Assembly (NCBI RefSeq): GCF_030816615.1
Contig: NZ_JAUSYD010000001.1
Span: 1,612,001 to 1,676,000 of the forward strand
Source of the DNA: Streptomyces sp. B1I3
GTDB lineage: Bacteria > Actinomycetota > Actinomycetes > Streptomycetales > Streptomycetaceae
Length of the DNA: 64,000 nt
Reading direction: 5' to 3'
The notes beneath the pieces are model-generated. The model saw only the letters and a list, made by a program, of their open reading frames with translations, ran no database searches and had not been told where the DNA came from. Positions 43,352 to 52,992 of the stretch are shown here, piece after piece (the first letter of the stretch is position 1; every line of letters begins with the position of its first letter). The position numbers and the translations under genes are program-made.

Positions 43352-44635
43352 CTACGCGGGCGGGGTGGTTTCCTCCTGGATCACGGACTGCGCGACCGTG
43401 AACGCGGCGCCGGCCGCCGGAAGGCCGCAGTAGACGGCTGTCTGCAACAGCACTTCCTTGATCTCGGCGGGTGTCAGCCCGTTGCGCAGCGCGGCCCTGA
43501 CGTGCTGGGCCAGGCTCCCCAGGTGCCCGGAACCGACGACCGCGGCGAGCGTGACACAGCTGCGGGCCCTGCGGTCGAGGCCCTCACGGGACCAGACCTC
43601 ACCCCACGCGTATCGGGTGACGAGGTCCTGGAAGTCGTCGGTGAAGGCGTCGGACGCAGCCGTCACGGCGTCGACGTGTGCGTCGCCCAGCACTTCGCGA
43701 CGGACCTTCATCCCGCTGTCGTACCGGTCGCGGACACCCGCCGGAGCGACCTCGGGCATGACGGGGGCGGAGGCGATCTCGGCCACCGGCACCACCGGGA
43801 CGAACGCGGCCGTGCCCCCCTGCGGGGGCGGTACGGGGATCGACGCCAGGGTGTCCTGCCAGGACGTCGAGAAGTGCATCAGGAGCAGGTCGGTGACGGC
43901 GCCGGGCTGCTCGACCGGGGCCAGGTGGGAGGCGCCGGGGACCAGGGCCAGCCGGGAGTCCGGGATGCCCGCCACGAGCGTACGGGCCTCCGCGGGCCCC
44001 GTGACCTTGTCCTCGGCGCCGACCAGGACGAGGGTCGGCACTCCGATGCGAGGCAGTTCCGCGCGGACGTCGAAGGCGGCCAGGGCCTCGCAGGCGGCGA
44101 TGTAGCAGCCGGGGTCGGTGGTGCGCACCATCTGGACGGACCACTCGACGATGGCCGGCTGGGCGGCGGCGAAGCCGGGGGTGAACCAGCGTTCCGGGAC
44201 GGCGCGCGCGATCGGCTCCAGGCCGTTGCTGCGGACCATCACCCCGCGCTGCCGGAATTCGTCGGCACTGCCGAAGCGGGGCGAGGTCGCGACCAGCGCC
44301 AGCGAGGCGACCCGGTGCGGGTGGCGCAGGGCGAGGACGGCGCCGACGGCCCCGCTGATGGAACAGCCCACGTACCCGAAGCGCTGGACACCGAGGCTGT
44401 CCAGCGTGGCGAGCAGACGGTCGGCGAGGTCGGCGACCGCCGTGGCCGGATGGGCGGGGGCCCCGCCGTGGCCCGGCAGGTCGTACCGGAAGACCCGCCA
44501 GTGCTTCGAGAGCTCGGCTATCTGCCGGTCCCACATGTGCCACGTGGTCCCGAGGGAGGGGCCGATCACCAGGACCGGAGCGTCTTCCGGCCCGTCGAAG
44601 CGGTGTTGCAGGGTGTTCGGTGGTATCTCGCTCAC
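43352..44635 (-). CDS. pcaL: Bifunctional 3-oxoadipate enol-lactonase / 4-carboxymuconolactone decarboxylase (PcaDC fusion)
   Basis: 427 residues. Residues 1-260 are an alpha/beta hydrolase: oxyanion region VIGPSLGTTWHMWDRQ, nucleophile Ser in YVGCSISGAVGAVLALRHP and His in VPGASHLAPVEQPG. Residues 300-425 are a carboxymuconolactone decarboxylase: RREVLGDAHVDAVTAASDAF, WGEVWSREGLDRRARSCVTL and HVRAALRNGLTPAEIKEVLL. The fusion catalyses two steps of the protocatechuate branch of the beta-ketoadipate pathway. The start is GTG. No other pca gene is in the window. Confidence 0.87.
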   Translation of the reverse strand: MSEIPPNTLQHRFDGPEDAPVLVIGPSLGTTWHMWDRQIAELSKHWRVFRYDLPGHGGAPAHPATAVADLADRLLATLDSLGVQRFGYVGCSISGAVGAVLALRHPHRVASLALVATSPRFGSADEFRQRGVMVRSNGLEPIARAVPERWFTPGFAAAQPAIVEWSVQMVRTTDPGCYIAACEALAAFDVRAELPRIGVPTLVLVGAEDKVTGPAEARTLVAGIPDSRLALVPGASHLAPVEQPGAVTDLLLMHFSTSWQDTLASIPVPPPQGGTAAFVPVVPVAEIASAPVMPEVAPAGVRDRYDSGMKVRREVLGDAHVDAVTAASDAFTDDFQDLVTRYAWGEVWSREGLDRRARSCVTLAAVVGSGHLGSLAQHVRAALRNGLTPAEIKEVLLQTAVYCGLPAAGAAFTVAQSVIQEETTPPA

Positions 44636-44735
44636 CCGCTAGACCCTCTCATCTCTCGCAGCAGCCCTTGTGGCCGGGGCCTGTGGACGATGGCCGGACC
44701 GGGGGATTTGCCACCCGCGTGACTCGGTCGCCCGC

Positions 44736-44764
44736 GTCGCTCGGTCGCTCGGTCGCTCGGTCGC
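44736..44764. repeat. 8-base tandem repeat, about 3.6 copies
   Basis: GTCGCTCG is repeated at 44736, 44744 and 44752, with a partial fourth copy at 44760, in the 148-base gap upstream of the PcaDC gene. It is prone to slippage; no function is evident. Confidence 0.85.
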
Positions 44765-44783
44765 GGCCGACCGTCGGCCTCCG

Positions 44784-45395
44784 TCAGGGCGTCGCCGAGG
44801 ACACCACGTAGACGACCGGGGCCGCCGGGTCCGTCATGTTGACGGTGATGTCCTGCGTGGGGCGGGGGTTCTTGTTCTTGTGGACCGTCCCCGCCCAGTC
44901 GACGCCGGGGCCGAAGTACCACCCGGTGATCTTGATGTCGCGTTCGCCGATCGTGACCCTGCCGGTCTCCAGCGCCGCGCGGCCCGTCCCGACACCGCTC
45001 AGGAACCTGTCGAGCCCCGCGGACGTCGTACGGAACTTCACGTACATCCGGCTGACTTTCCAGTTGTTCGTCTCGTAGTACTGGACCCCGGTCGCGTTGC
45101 CCGGGACCGGCAGTTCGAAGATGCGGCGCTGCATGCCGGACGGCCAGTCCTCACGCAGCCCCTGCGCGGCCGCCTCCGCCTCCTTGTCCTTCCCGGAGCG
45201 GCGGCTCTGTGCGGCGGAGATCACCAGATAGCCCGCCGGGATCCCGATGAGCAGCACGATGATGGTCAACGTGATCAACCGTCGGCGGACGACCCGGCGC
45301 CGGTCCCGGGGAGGCGTTCCGTCACCGTCGCCGTCGTCGGAGGAGCCGGAGGAGGCGGACTGGCGCGGCACGACGTGGTGCTCGGCTGCGGTCAT
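44784..45395 (-). CDS. Single-pass membrane protein of unknown function
   Basis: 203 residues. A disordered acidic N terminus (SGSSDDGDGDGTPPRDRRR) precedes one membrane helix (LITLTIIVLLIGIPAGYLVI, about residues 40-59), so the C-terminal 140 residues should be outside. That domain has RRIFELPVPGNATGVQYYET, VKFRTTSAGLDRFL and GWYFGPGVDWAGTVH, and resembles a small beta-rich extracytoplasmic fold. It is downstream of the ROK kinase on the same strand, 80 bases away. Unrecognised family. Confidence 0.72.
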   Translation of the reverse strand: MTAAEHHVVPRQSASSGSSDDGDGDGTPPRDRRRVVRRRLITLTIIVLLIGIPAGYLVISAAQSRRSGKDKEAEAAAQGLREDWPSGMQRRIFELPVPGNATGVQYYETNNWKVSRMYVKFRTTSAGLDRFLSGVGTGRAALETGRVTIGERDIKITGWYFGPGVDWAGTVHKNKNPRPTQDITVNMTDPAAPVVYVVSSATP

Positions 45396-45475
45396 GGTCG
45401 GTGATCCCTCGAAGCTGCGGTGCGGGGTGCTGGTGGCCGGGGCGGTGCGGGCGCGCGGTGGGGCGCTGCCCCGGA

Positions 45476-46642
45476 TCAGTCCGCGGCCCGGGTGCTACGC
45501 GTGTTGCGGATGGTGCTCGCGGCCTGGTCGTAGAACTGCGCGTAGCGCTCGTACCGTTCGACCCGCCGGCGGTTGGTCCGCCGGAATCTGCGGGCGACCA
45601 GGCGGGCCAGGTCCGCGGCGCCGACCATGCCCGCCTCGGGGCCGAGTTGCGCCTTGGCGATCCGTGCCTCCGGACGGTAGCCGCGGCCGGTGAGGTGGCG
45701 CTTGAAGGCGTCCCTCGCCGGGCCGATCAGGAGGTCGTCGGCCGCGCTGACTCCGCCGCCGATCACGAAGCAGGAGGGGTCCAGCGCGGCGGCCAGATTG
45801 GCGATGCCCACGCCGAGCCACTGCCCGATGTCCTGGAGGAGTTCGACGCACATCGCGTCACCCTCCCGGGCGAGCTCGGTGATGAGGGGGCCGGAGATGT
45901 CCGCGATGTTCCCCTTGACGCGGTCCAGCAGGAAGTGCGCCACCGGGGAGTCCGCCGCGGCCAGCTCCCTGGCCTCGCGCACCAGGGCGTTGCCCGAGCT
46001 GTACTGCTCCCAGCAGCCGCGGTTCCCGCACGGGCAGCGGTGACCGCCGGGCACGACCTGCATGTGCCCGAACTCACCCGCGACGCCGTACTTGCCCCGC
46101 TTGACGTGCCCGTCCTCGAGGATCGCGCCGCCGATGCCGGTGCCCAGCGTGATCATGACCAGGTGGTCCTCGCCACGCCCGGCGCCGAAGCGCCATTCCG
46201 CCCAGGCCGCCGTGTTGGCGTCGTTGTCCACCATCACGGGGACGACGAGCCGCGAGGCCAGGGCGTCCCGCAGGGGTTCGTCACGCCAGGCGAGGTGCGG
46301 GGCGAACAGCACCTTGGAGCGGTCCGCGTCGACCCAGCCCGCCGCGCCGATGCCGACGGCGTGGACGTCATGGCGGTCGGAGAGGTCGAGGACCAGCTCG
46401 ACGATGGTGTCCTCGACGACCTGGGGGCTCTTGGACTTGTCGGGCGTTTCCGTGCGCAGGGTCTCCAGGATGTTGCCGTCGGCGTCGACGACTCCGGCCA
46501 TCACCTTCGTGCCGCCGATGTCGATGCCGACGGTGGGGACCCGCGGCGCCGTGAGGTGCGAGCGCCGCTCCTTCGTGCCGACGGTCCGAAGAACGGTGGC
46601 GCGGGCGGAGCCGCGGTGGGTGAAGTCGCGGTACGTGCTCAT
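45476..46642 (-). CDS. ROK-family sugar kinase (glucokinase-like)
   Basis: 388 residues. ATP motif TVGIDIGGTKVMAGVVDADG begins near residue 36. DNDANTAAWAEWRFG with catalytic Asp, LGTGIGGAILEDGHVKRG and the zinc motif GHRCPCGNRGCWEQYSSG follow. It lacks an N-terminal winged helix, so it is a kinase rather than a NagC-type repressor. Located beside an RbsACB-like sugar importer, it probably phosphorylates the imported sugar. The first 35 residues are unusual, and a later start near residue 30 is possible. Confidence 0.86.
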   Translation of the reverse strand: MSTYRDFTHRGSARATVLRTVGTKERRSHLTAPRVPTVGIDIGGTKVMAGVVDADGNILETLRTETPDKSKSPQVVEDTIVELVLDLSDRHDVHAVGIGAAGWVDADRSKVLFAPHLAWRDEPLRDALASRLVVPVMVDNDANTAAWAEWRFGAGRGEDHLVMITLGTGIGGAILEDGHVKRGKYGVAGEFGHMQVVPGGHRCPCGNRGCWEQYSSGNALVREARELAAADSPVAHFLLDRVKGNIADISGPLITELAREGDAMCVELLQDIGQWLGVGIANLAAALDPSCFVIGGGVSAADDLLIGPARDAFKRHLTGRGYRPEARIAKAQLGPEAGMVGAADLARLVARRFRRTNRRRVERYERYAQFYDQAASTIRNTRSTRAAD

Positions 46643-46773
46643 CGTCCCTGCGCAGGTCGGGGGGCCGGCGGTCGCTCTTCCGGCGGCGGACGGTGCCCGC
46701 CGTGCTCGATTCTGCCATTTCCCCGCCCCCTGGACCGGCGGACGGCACAGGGGGCGGGAAACGAGAGGGACGT

Positions 46774-47634
46774 CTACGCGGTGTCCCCGCCTGCCGGACG
46801 GGCGCCGGGCTCCCCGGCCCCGGAGGCGCGCCGGAGCTCGTGGCTCAGCTCCTCCAGCTCGCTGCCGCCCGCCATCTGACGGGTCAGTTCGTCCAGGGTG
46901 ACGTCGTCCTTGGTGTGGCTGCCCGACATCGCGCCCCGCTTGAGGAGGACGAAGCGGTCACCCACGAGATACGCGTGGTGCGGGTTGTGCGTGATGAGAA
47001 CCACGCCGAGCCCGGCGTCCCGGGCCGCCGCCACGTACTTCAGTACGACGCCGGACTGCTTGACGCCGAGCGCCGCGGTCGGCTCGTCGAGGACGAGGAC
47101 CTTGGCACCGAAGTACACGGCACGGGCGATGGCCACGCACTGGCGCTCGCCGCCGGACAGGGTACCGATCGGCTGGTCGACGTCGCGCAGGTCGATGCCC
47201 ATGCGCAGCAGCTCGGCGCGGGTCGTCTCACGCATCAGCCGGACGTCGAGGCGCTTGAACGGGCCGGCGCCCCGCGTCGGCTCGGAGCCGAGGAAGAAGT
47301 TGCGCCAGACCGGCATCAGCGACACGACGGCCAGGTCCTGGTACACGGTGGCGATGCCGTGGTCGAGGGCGTCGCGCGGGTTGGCGAGTGCCGCTTCCCC
47401 GCCCTCGATCAGGAAGGTGCCGGAGTCGTGCCGGTGCAGTCCTGCGATGATCTTGATGAGGGTCGACTTGCCGGCGCCGTTGTCCCCGAGCACGCAGGTG
47501 ATCTCGCCGGCGTGGACCTGCAGCGACACGTCCTCGAGGGCCTTCACGTTGCCGTAGTACTTGCTGACGTGATCGAGCTCGACGAGCGCCGGGCGGGCCG
47601 TGTCCCGGGGAGCGGGAGCCTGGGGGGCCGTCAT
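46774..47634 (-). CDS. Sugar ABC transporter ATP-binding protein, single-domain RbsA-like
   Basis: 286 residues with Walker [30 protein letters not shown], signature [15 protein letters not shown], Walker [13 protein letters not shown] and [13 protein letters not shown]. Ribose/xylose-type systems normally use a double ATPase of about 500 residues; this is a single-domain version, and would work as a dimer. Its ATG overlaps the permease stop (ATGA at 47631-47634). Confidence 0.87.
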   Translation of the reverse strand: MTAPQAPAPRDTARPALVELDHVSKYYGNVKALEDVSLQVHAGEITCVLGDNGAGKSTLIKIIAGLHRHDSGTFLIEGGEAALANPRDALDHGIATVYQDLAVVSLMPVWRNFFLGSEPTRGAGPFKRLDVRLMRETTRAELLRMGIDLRDVDQPIGTLSGGERQCVAIARAVYFGAKVLVLDEPTAALGVKQSGVVLKYVAAARDAGLGVVLITHNPHHAYLVGDRFVLLKRGAMSGSHTKDDVTLDELTRQMAGGSELEELSHELRRASGAGEPGARPAGGDTA

Positions 47635-48683
47635 TTCGTCGCCTCCGCGCGCTTGCGTACCCATGCGTTGAGCAGGGTGGCCAGGAGCAGCATCGCCCCC
47701 AGGAAGAACTTGAACCAGTCGGGGTTCCACTCCGCGTACACGATGCCCTTGCTGGTCATGCCGAAGATGACCGCGCCGACCGCGGAGCCGATGGCGGAGC
47801 CGTAACCGCCGGTGATCAGGCAGCCGCCGATGACGGCCGCGATGATGTACGTCAGCTCGTTGCCGACGCCCTCTCCGGACTGCACGACGTCGTAGGAGAA
47901 GAGCAGGTGCTGTCCGGAGACCCAGGCGGCGAAGGCCACCCCGAGGTAGAGCCCGATCTTGGTACGGACGACCGGGACGCCGACCGCGCGGGCCGCGTCC
48001 GCCTCGCCGCCGACGGCGAAGATCCAGTTGCCGAAGCGGGTGCGCAGCAGGATCCAGGTGGCGACGGCGACCAGGACCGCCCACCACAGGATGGTGACCT
48101 TCAGCTCGACCCCGCCGACGGTGAGGTAGGAGGCGAAGATCTTGCGGGCCGAGGAGAAGCCCTCCATGTTGCCGATGGCCTTGGTGGACACGGTGCCGCT
48201 GATCAGCTTGGTGAAGCCGAGGTTCAGGCCGGTCAGCATCAGGAACGTGCCGAGCGTGATGATGAAGCTGGGCAGTTTGGTACGGGTGAGCATGAAGCCG
48301 TTGAACGCGCCGAAGCCGAGGGTGACCAGCAGCGACACGAAGACGCCGACCCAGACGTTGGCCGTCATCTGGTAGCTGAACATCGAGGAGATCAGGGCCG
48401 AGCTGGTCACCATCACACCGGCGGAGAGGTCGAACTCCCCACCGATCATGAGGAGCGCCACCGGCGCGGCCATGATCCCGAGGGTGGAGGCCGCGTACAG
48501 CACGGTGCCGAGGCTGGACGACTGGAGGAAGCTGTCGGCCACGATCGTGAAGAAGAGGAAGACGGCCACGGCCCCGACGACCGAGCCGAGCTCGGGGCGG
48601 CCGAGCAGTCTGCGCAACGGTGAGGTGCGCAGCAGCCGTTCGTCGGTTCCCGCCGGTGCCGCGGGTTGACCGGTCGCCGTCAT
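47631..48683 (-). CDS. Sugar ABC transporter permease, RbsC/XylH-like
   Basis: 350 residues with about ten hydrophobic segments: [80 protein letters not shown] and [20 protein letters not shown]. The GGEFDLSAG and [10 protein letters not shown] motifs are typical of the branched-chain/ribose permease superfamily. It overlaps the binding-protein gene stop at one side and the ATPase start at the other, so all three are translationally coupled. Confidence 0.88.
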   Translation of the reverse strand: MTATGQPAAPAGTDERLLRTSPLRRLLGRPELGSVVGAVAVFLFFTIVADSFLQSSSLGTVLYAASTLGIMAAPVALLMIGGEFDLSAGVMVTSSALISSMFSYQMTANVWVGVFVSLLVTLGFGAFNGFMLTRTKLPSFIITLGTFLMLTGLNLGFTKLISGTVSTKAIGNMEGFSSARKIFASYLTVGGVELKVTILWWAVLVAVATWILLRTRFGNWIFAVGGEADAARAVGVPVVRTKIGLYLGVAFAAWVSGQHLLFSYDVVQSGEGVGNELTYIIAAVIGGCLITGGYGSAIGSAVGAVIFGMTSKGIVYAEWNPDWFKFFLGAMLLLATLLNAWVRKRAEATK

Positions 48684-49693
48684 CGGGTGCCCCGGTCCGT
48701 GTACTCGGCGAGCTGGTCGGCGTCGGCGGCGGTGATGATCTGCGGGCCGGTCAGGACGGGCCGGCCGCCGCCGAGCACATTCTTGTTGAAGCGGTGGAGC
48801 CAGAGCAGGTCGACGGCCTCGTACCCCTGGAGGTAGGGCTGCTGGTCGACGGCGAAGCCGAGCGTCTCGTCCGAGAGGCCGGCGGCGACGCTCGCGTTGA
48901 GGTCGAAGGTGTCGATCTCGGCCTTGCTGCCCGCGGTCTTCTTTGCCTTGACGGCCGCCGCGGCGAACGGGGCCCCGAGGGTGACCACCGCGTCGATGCT
49001 CTTGTCGGCGCTGAGCTTCGCCTCGATCGAGGCCTGGACGTCGGGCATGTTGGTGCCGTCGACGTACAGGTTCTGCATCGTGCCGTCGAAGGTCTTCTTC
49101 GCTCCGGCGCAGCGCTGCTCGTGGCCCACGTTGCCCTGCTCGTGCAGGACGCACAGCGCCTTCTTGCGTCCGCGCCCGCCGAGCTCGTCGCCGACGGCCT
49201 CACCGGCGATGGACTCGTCCTGGCCGATGTGGGTGAGCGCGCCGAAGGCCTTGGACTCGGCGGATCCGGAGTTCACCGTGATCACGGGGATGCCGGCCTT
49301 GACCGCCTTGGCGACGACGGTCTTCATCGAGTCGGGCTTGGCCAGCGAGACGATCAGGCCGTCGACCTTCTTGTCGATCGCGGTCTGGACGAGCTCGGCC
49401 TGCTGCTGGCCCTCGTCGTTGTGCGAGTAGAGGAAGTTGATGTTGTCCTTGTCGGCCGCCTGCTGGGCACCCTTCTGGACGATGTCCCAGAAGGTGTCGC
49501 CGTCGCCCGAGTGGGTGACCATGGCGAACGTCCAGCGGGGCGTGTTCACCGCGGACCGGCCCTCGGCGGCCTGCTTCGCCGCGCGCTCCTCCGCCCGCTT
49601 GCCACCGGTGCTGCTGCATCCCATGAGGGAGGCACCCAGCACCGCCGCCAGGACGGCGCCCATCGCACGTACCCCTGTCCGAACCCTTGCCAC
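48680..49693 (-). CDS. Sugar ABC transporter substrate-binding lipoprotein, RbsB-like
   Basis: 337 residues from GTG 49693 (AGAAGGG upstream). A lipoprotein signal with lipobox SLMGC is followed by the periplasmic type 1 fold: [80 protein letters not shown] and [20 protein letters not shown]. It captures a sugar or cyclitol. The neighbouring MocA-type dehydrogenase makes inositol a candidate, but the ligand is not readable from sequence. Confidence 0.86.
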   Translation of the reverse strand: MARVRTGVRAMGAVLAAVLGASLMGCSSTGGKRAEERAAKQAAEGRSAVNTPRWTFAMVTHSGDGDTFWDIVQKGAQQAADKDNINFLYSHNDEGQQQAELVQTAIDKKVDGLIVSLAKPDSMKTVVAKAVKAGIPVITVNSGSAESKAFGALTHIGQDESIAGEAVGDELGGRGRKKALCVLHEQGNVGHEQRCAGAKKTFDGTMQNLYVDGTNMPDVQASIEAKLSADKSIDAVVTLGAPFAAAAVKAKKTAGSKAEIDTFDLNASVAAGLSDETLGFAVDQQPYLQGYEAVDLLWLHRFNKNVLGGGRPVLTGPQIITAADADQLAEYTDRGTR

Positions 49694-49806
49694 GACGCCG
49701 TGCCCTTCTAGTGCTGCTGGCTGTGCTGCCTGATGGTGCCGTGACCGCTGACTCGCGGCCCGGCCGCCCAAGTATCCCCGAGCGGGAGCGGGCCCTGCCC
49801 GGCAGG

Positions 49807-49828
49807 GGCGTGGGCCATGCCCCACGCC
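49807..49828 (-). terminator. Hairpin terminator downstream of the GntR gene
   Basis: GGCGTGGG (49807-49814) pairs with CCCACGCC (49821-49828) across a six-base loop, 85 bases past the GntR stop. A second short hairpin CCCTGC-CCG-GCAGGG lies just beyond it. They separate the regulator from the transporter operon. Confidence 0.55.
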
Positions 49829-49913
49829 GTTGTAAGCGACCTTGCATGACCACGTCAACGCCCGCGTCGAACACCGTGTCCCGGCATGCGGGGTCCGGCC
49901 GCCCCGCCGCGGC

Positions 49914-50675
49914 TCAGGGACGTGCCAGCAGCTGGAACTCGAAGGAGTAGCGGGACGCCCTGTAGACGTGGGAGCCGAACTCGACCGCCCGGCCGCCCGC
50001 GTCGAAGGTCGTCCGCTCCATCGTCAGCAGCGGCGCCCCCACGGGCTCCTCGAGCCGCTCCGCCTCCTGAGCGGTGGCCGCCCGGGCACCGACGGACTGG
50101 CGCGCACTGTGCAGCGTGATCCCCGAGGAGCGCATCATCCGGTACAGCCCCGTCGACTCCAGCCGCTCCGAGCCGAGCTCCAGCAGGCCCGGAGGGAGGT
50201 GGTTGCGCAGGAGTGCCATGGGCTCGTCGTGCGCGTACCTCAGCCGCTCGACCAGGTGGACGTCACTGCCCTCCGCCACCCCGAGTGCGGCGGCGATCTC
50301 GGCCGTGGCCGGCTCGACCGTGTTGCGCAGGAGCCGGGTCGCGGGCTGCCGTCCGGCCGACTCCAGGTCGTCGTAGAGACTGCTCAGTTCGACCGGGCGC
50401 TTGATGCGGCTGTGCACGACCTGGGTGCCCACTCCCCGCCTGCGCACCATCAGTCCCCTGTCGACGAGCGACTGGATGGCCTGGCGGACGGTGGGACGGG
50501 AGAGCCCGAGCCGCGCGGCCAGCTCCAGCTCGTTGCCGAGGAGGCTACCGGGTGCGAGCCGGCCCTGCTCGATGGCCGCCTCCAGCTGCCGGGCCAGTTG
50601 GTGGTAGAGCGGCACGGGGCTGGTGCGGTCCACACCCAGCCCCAGAGCGGCGGAGTCGGCGGTGGGTTTCGGCAC
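49914..50675 (-). CDS. GntR-family regulator, HutC/UTRA subfamily
   Basis: 253 residues. The winged-helix region reads PLYHQLARQLEAAIEQGRLA, GLSRPTVRQAIQSLVDRGLM and RRRGVGTQVV. A UTRA ligand domain follows, with VHLVERLRYAHDEPMALLRN and a closing VYRASRYSFEFQL. It is divergent from the MocA-type dehydrogenase and upstream of the sugar importer, both likely targets. The TGTC-AG-GACA site in the shared intergenic region is a probable operator. Confidence 0.88.
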   Translation of the reverse strand: MPKPTADSAALGLGVDRTSPVPLYHQLARQLEAAIEQGRLAPGSLLGNELELAARLGLSRPTVRQAIQSLVDRGLMVRRRGVGTQVVHSRIKRPVELSSLYDDLESAGRQPATRLLRNTVEPATAEIAAALGVAEGSDVHLVERLRYAHDEPMALLRNHLPPGLLELGSERLESTGLYRMMRSSGITLHSARQSVGARAATAQEAERLEEPVGAPLLTMERTTFDAGGRAVEFGSHVYRASRYSFEFQLLARP

Positions 50676-50718
50676 GGCAGGGAGCGTACCTCCTGGCGCC
50701 GCGCCGCACCCCCTGGTT

Positions 50719-50739
50719 TGTCAGGACATATAGTTGACA
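50719..50739. promoter_or_regulatory. Operator candidate between GntR and MocA-type genes
   Basis: TGTC-AG-GACA (50719-50728) is a compact palindrome, and TGTCA at 50719 is mirrored by TGACA at 50735-50739. The second arm lies within TTGACA (50734-50739), a consensus -35 for the rightward dehydrogenase gene at 50769. Confidence 0.45.
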
Positions 50740-50768
50740 GCGCACCGGGCGGGCGGCACGTTGGGTCC

Positions 50769-51773
50769 ATGCGCATCGGACTCATCGGCACGGGCCGGAT
50801 CGGTTCCTTCCACGCGGGCGTCCTGGCACGCCACCGCGAGGTCGCCTCCCTGGTGGTGACGGACACCGACGCGGCCCGCGCCGCCGAGGTCGCCGGGCGG
50901 ACCGGCGCCACGGCCGTCGCGGACGCGGCGGACGTCCTGGCCGCGGGCGTGGACGCCGTGGTCATCGCCTCCGCCACCGCGGCACACGCCGAGCTCATCG
51001 GCCGGGCGGCCCGGGCGGGACTGCCGGCCTTCTGCGAGAAGCCGATCGCGCTGGACCTGGCGGGGACCCTGGGCGCACTGCGCGAGGTCGAGCGGGCGGG
51101 CAGTGTGCTCCAGCTCGGCTTCATGCGCCGCTTCGACGCGGGATACGCGGCGGCCCGCGCGGCCGTCCGCAGCGGCGCACTCGGCCGGCTGCACACCGTA
51201 CGGGCGGCGACGTCCGACCCCGCTCCCCCGCCCGCCGCCTATCTCCTCCTCTCCGGCGGCCTGTTCAGGGACTGCCTGGTGCACGACTTCGACATGCTGC
51301 GCTGGGTGACGGGACGCGAGGTGACGGAGGTGTACGCCACCGGGTCGGACGCCGGAGACCCGATGTTCCGTGCCGCGGCCGACGTGGACACGGCGGCGGC
51401 CCTGCTGACACTGGACGACGGCACGCTCGCCACGGCGACGGCAACCCGGTGCAACGGAGCCGGTTACGACGTACGCATGGAACTGGCCGGCGAGCTGGAC
51501 CAGATCGCGGTCGGCCTGGACGACCGCACCCCGCTCACCTCGGTGGAGGACCAGGGACCTCCGGCACCGGCCGAACCGTGGCCCGGGTTCCTGGAGCGCT
51601 TCGCCCCGGCGTACGAGGCCGAGCTGGACGCGTTCCTCCGTGTCGTACGCGGGGAGTCGGCGAACCCCTGCGACGGCCGGGAGGCGCTCCACGCGCTGCG
51701 CATCGCCGAAGCCTGCGAGCTGTCGCGCGGGGAGCGCCGCCCCGTACGCCTGACGGAGATCGCCGACGCCTGA
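50769..51773 (+). CDS. Gfo/Idh/MocA-family oxidoreductase (inositol 2-dehydrogenase-like)
   Basis: 334 residues. Rossmann start MRIGLIGTGRIGSFHAGVLA, the EKP motif FCEKPIALDLAGTL, FMRRFDAGYAAARAAVRSGA and the catalytic DFDML region CLVHDFDMLRWVTG fit NAD-dependent inositol or sugar dehydrogenases. It would oxidise the substrate brought in by the adjacent importer, or a related cyclitol. It is divergent from the GntR regulator. Specificity for inositol is inferred. Confidence 0.85.
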   Translation: MRIGLIGTGRIGSFHAGVLARHREVASLVVTDTDAARAAEVAGRTGATAVADAADVLAAGVDAVVIASATAAHAELIGRAARAGLPAFCEKPIALDLAGTLGALREVERAGSVLQLGFMRRFDAGYAAARAAVRSGALGRLHTVRAATSDPAPPPAAYLLLSGGLFRDCLVHDFDMLRWVTGREVTEVYATGSDAGDPMFRAAADVDTAAALLTLDDGTLATATATRCNGAGYDVRMELAGELDQIAVGLDDRTPLTSVEDQGPPAPAEPWPGFLERFAPAYEAELDAFLRVVRGESANPCDGREALHALRIAEACELSRGERRPVRLTEIADA

Positions 51774-51784
51774 ACCCCGTGCCG

Positions 51785-52981
51785 CTACCAGGCCACCGGG
51801 AGCCGCAGCGGCCCCCGTATCAGCATGCCCGTACGCCAGGACAGGTCGGCCGGGTCGGTGGCGAGCCGCAGCTCCGGGCAGCGTTCCAGGAGGGACCGGA
51901 TGGCGATACGGGCCTCGATGCGCGCCAGTGGCGCACCCAGGCAGTAGTGGATGCCGTGGCCGAAGGCGACGTGCCCGCGTGCGTCCCGGGTGATGTCGAA
52001 GCGGTCGGCGTCCGGGTAGCGGGCGGGGTCGCGGTCGCAGTCGGCCATCGCGACCAGGACGAGTTCACCGCCGCCGGGGATCACCGTGCCCCCGACGTCG
52101 AGCGGCTCGGTGGTGAAGCGGTACGTGGGGGTCTCGACGGGCCCCTCGTAACGGAGCGTCTCCTCGACCGCGTTGTCGATGAGTCCGAAGTCGGCCCGCA
52201 GGAGCCGCAGTTGCTCGGGGTGGGTCAGCAGGCTGAGGACTCCGTTGGAGATGAGGTTGACCGTGGTCTCGTGTCCGGCGACCAGCAGCAGCCAGGCCAT
52301 GCCCGTGAGTTCGTCGGGGGAGAGCCGGTCACCGTCGTCATCCGCCGTGTGGATCAGCGCGCTCATCAGATCGTCCCCGGGCGCCGCGCGCTTCTCGGCG
52401 AGCAGGTGACCCAGGTAGGCGGTCATGGCGGCGGTGGCCCGGCCGCGCGCCTCGGCGTCGAGGGACGACACCACCGTGTTCGACCACTCCCGGAAGGCCT
52501 GACGGTCCAGGGTGGGCACACCCAGCAGTTCGCAGATGACGGCCATCGGCAGCGGGAACGACAACGCCTCGACCAGGTCGGCGCTCCGGCCGGGACCGTC
52601 GAGCACGCAGTCGAGCAGTTCGTCCGTCATCTCCTGCACGCGGGGGGCGAGCAGGGCCATCCGGCGTGGGGTGAACTCCCTGGCCACGAGCCGGCGCAGC
52701 CGGGTGTGGGTCGGGGCGTCGGAGCTCAGCATGGACGTCCCCGCGGACACCTTGCTGACGCCGAGCGCGGGTGACGCCCTGTGCCACTCCTTGGAGAGCC
52801 GCTGGTCTGCGAGGAGGGCCCGCCCCGCTTCGTACCCGACCACGAGCCAGGCCGGTGAGCCCTCCGGGATGCGGACCCGGTGCACCGGCCCGCGGGCACG
52901 TAACCGGGCGTAGACGGGATAGGGGTCGCGGATGAAGTCGTCACCGAGTGCGCCGAGATCGAGCAGGACTTCCGTGGTCAC
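51785..52981 (-). CDS. Cytochrome P450
   Basis: 398 residues, the usual soluble bacterial length. I-helix LLLVAGHETTVNLISNGVLS, K-helix EETLRYEGP, DRFDITRDARGHVAFGHG and the heme-thiolate loop FGHGIHYCLGAPLARIEARI are all intact. GTG 52981 was chosen, with GAAGGGA upstream. It sits next to a hotdog thioesterase with an 11-base gap on the same strand. No ferredoxin is adjacent. Substrate unknown; there is no reason to link it to the PBD cluster 32 kb away. Confidence 0.9.
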   Translation of the reverse strand: MTTEVLLDLGALGDDFIRDPYPVYARLRARGPVHRVRIPEGSPAWLVVGYEAGRALLADQRLSKEWHRASPALGVSKVSAGTSMLSSDAPTHTRLRRLVAREFTPRRMALLAPRVQEMTDELLDCVLDGPGRSADLVEALSFPLPMAVICELLGVPTLDRQAFREWSNTVVSSLDAEARGRATAAMTAYLGHLLAEKRAAPGDDLMSALIHTADDDGDRLSPDELTGMAWLLLVAGHETTVNLISNGVLSLLTHPEQLRLLRADFGLIDNAVEETLRYEGPVETPTYRFTTEPLDVGGTVIPGGGELVLVAMADCDRDPARYPDADRFDITRDARGHVAFGHGIHYCLGAPLARIEARIAIRSLLERCPELRLATDPADLSWRTGMLIRGPLRLPVAW

Positions 52982-52992
52982 GGTGGTTCCCT

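Noticed and set aside
51785..52981. P450 as a late tailoring enzyme of the PBD cluster
   Set aside because: It is about 32 kb from the cluster, pairs with a thioesterase gene, and several unrelated operons lie between.
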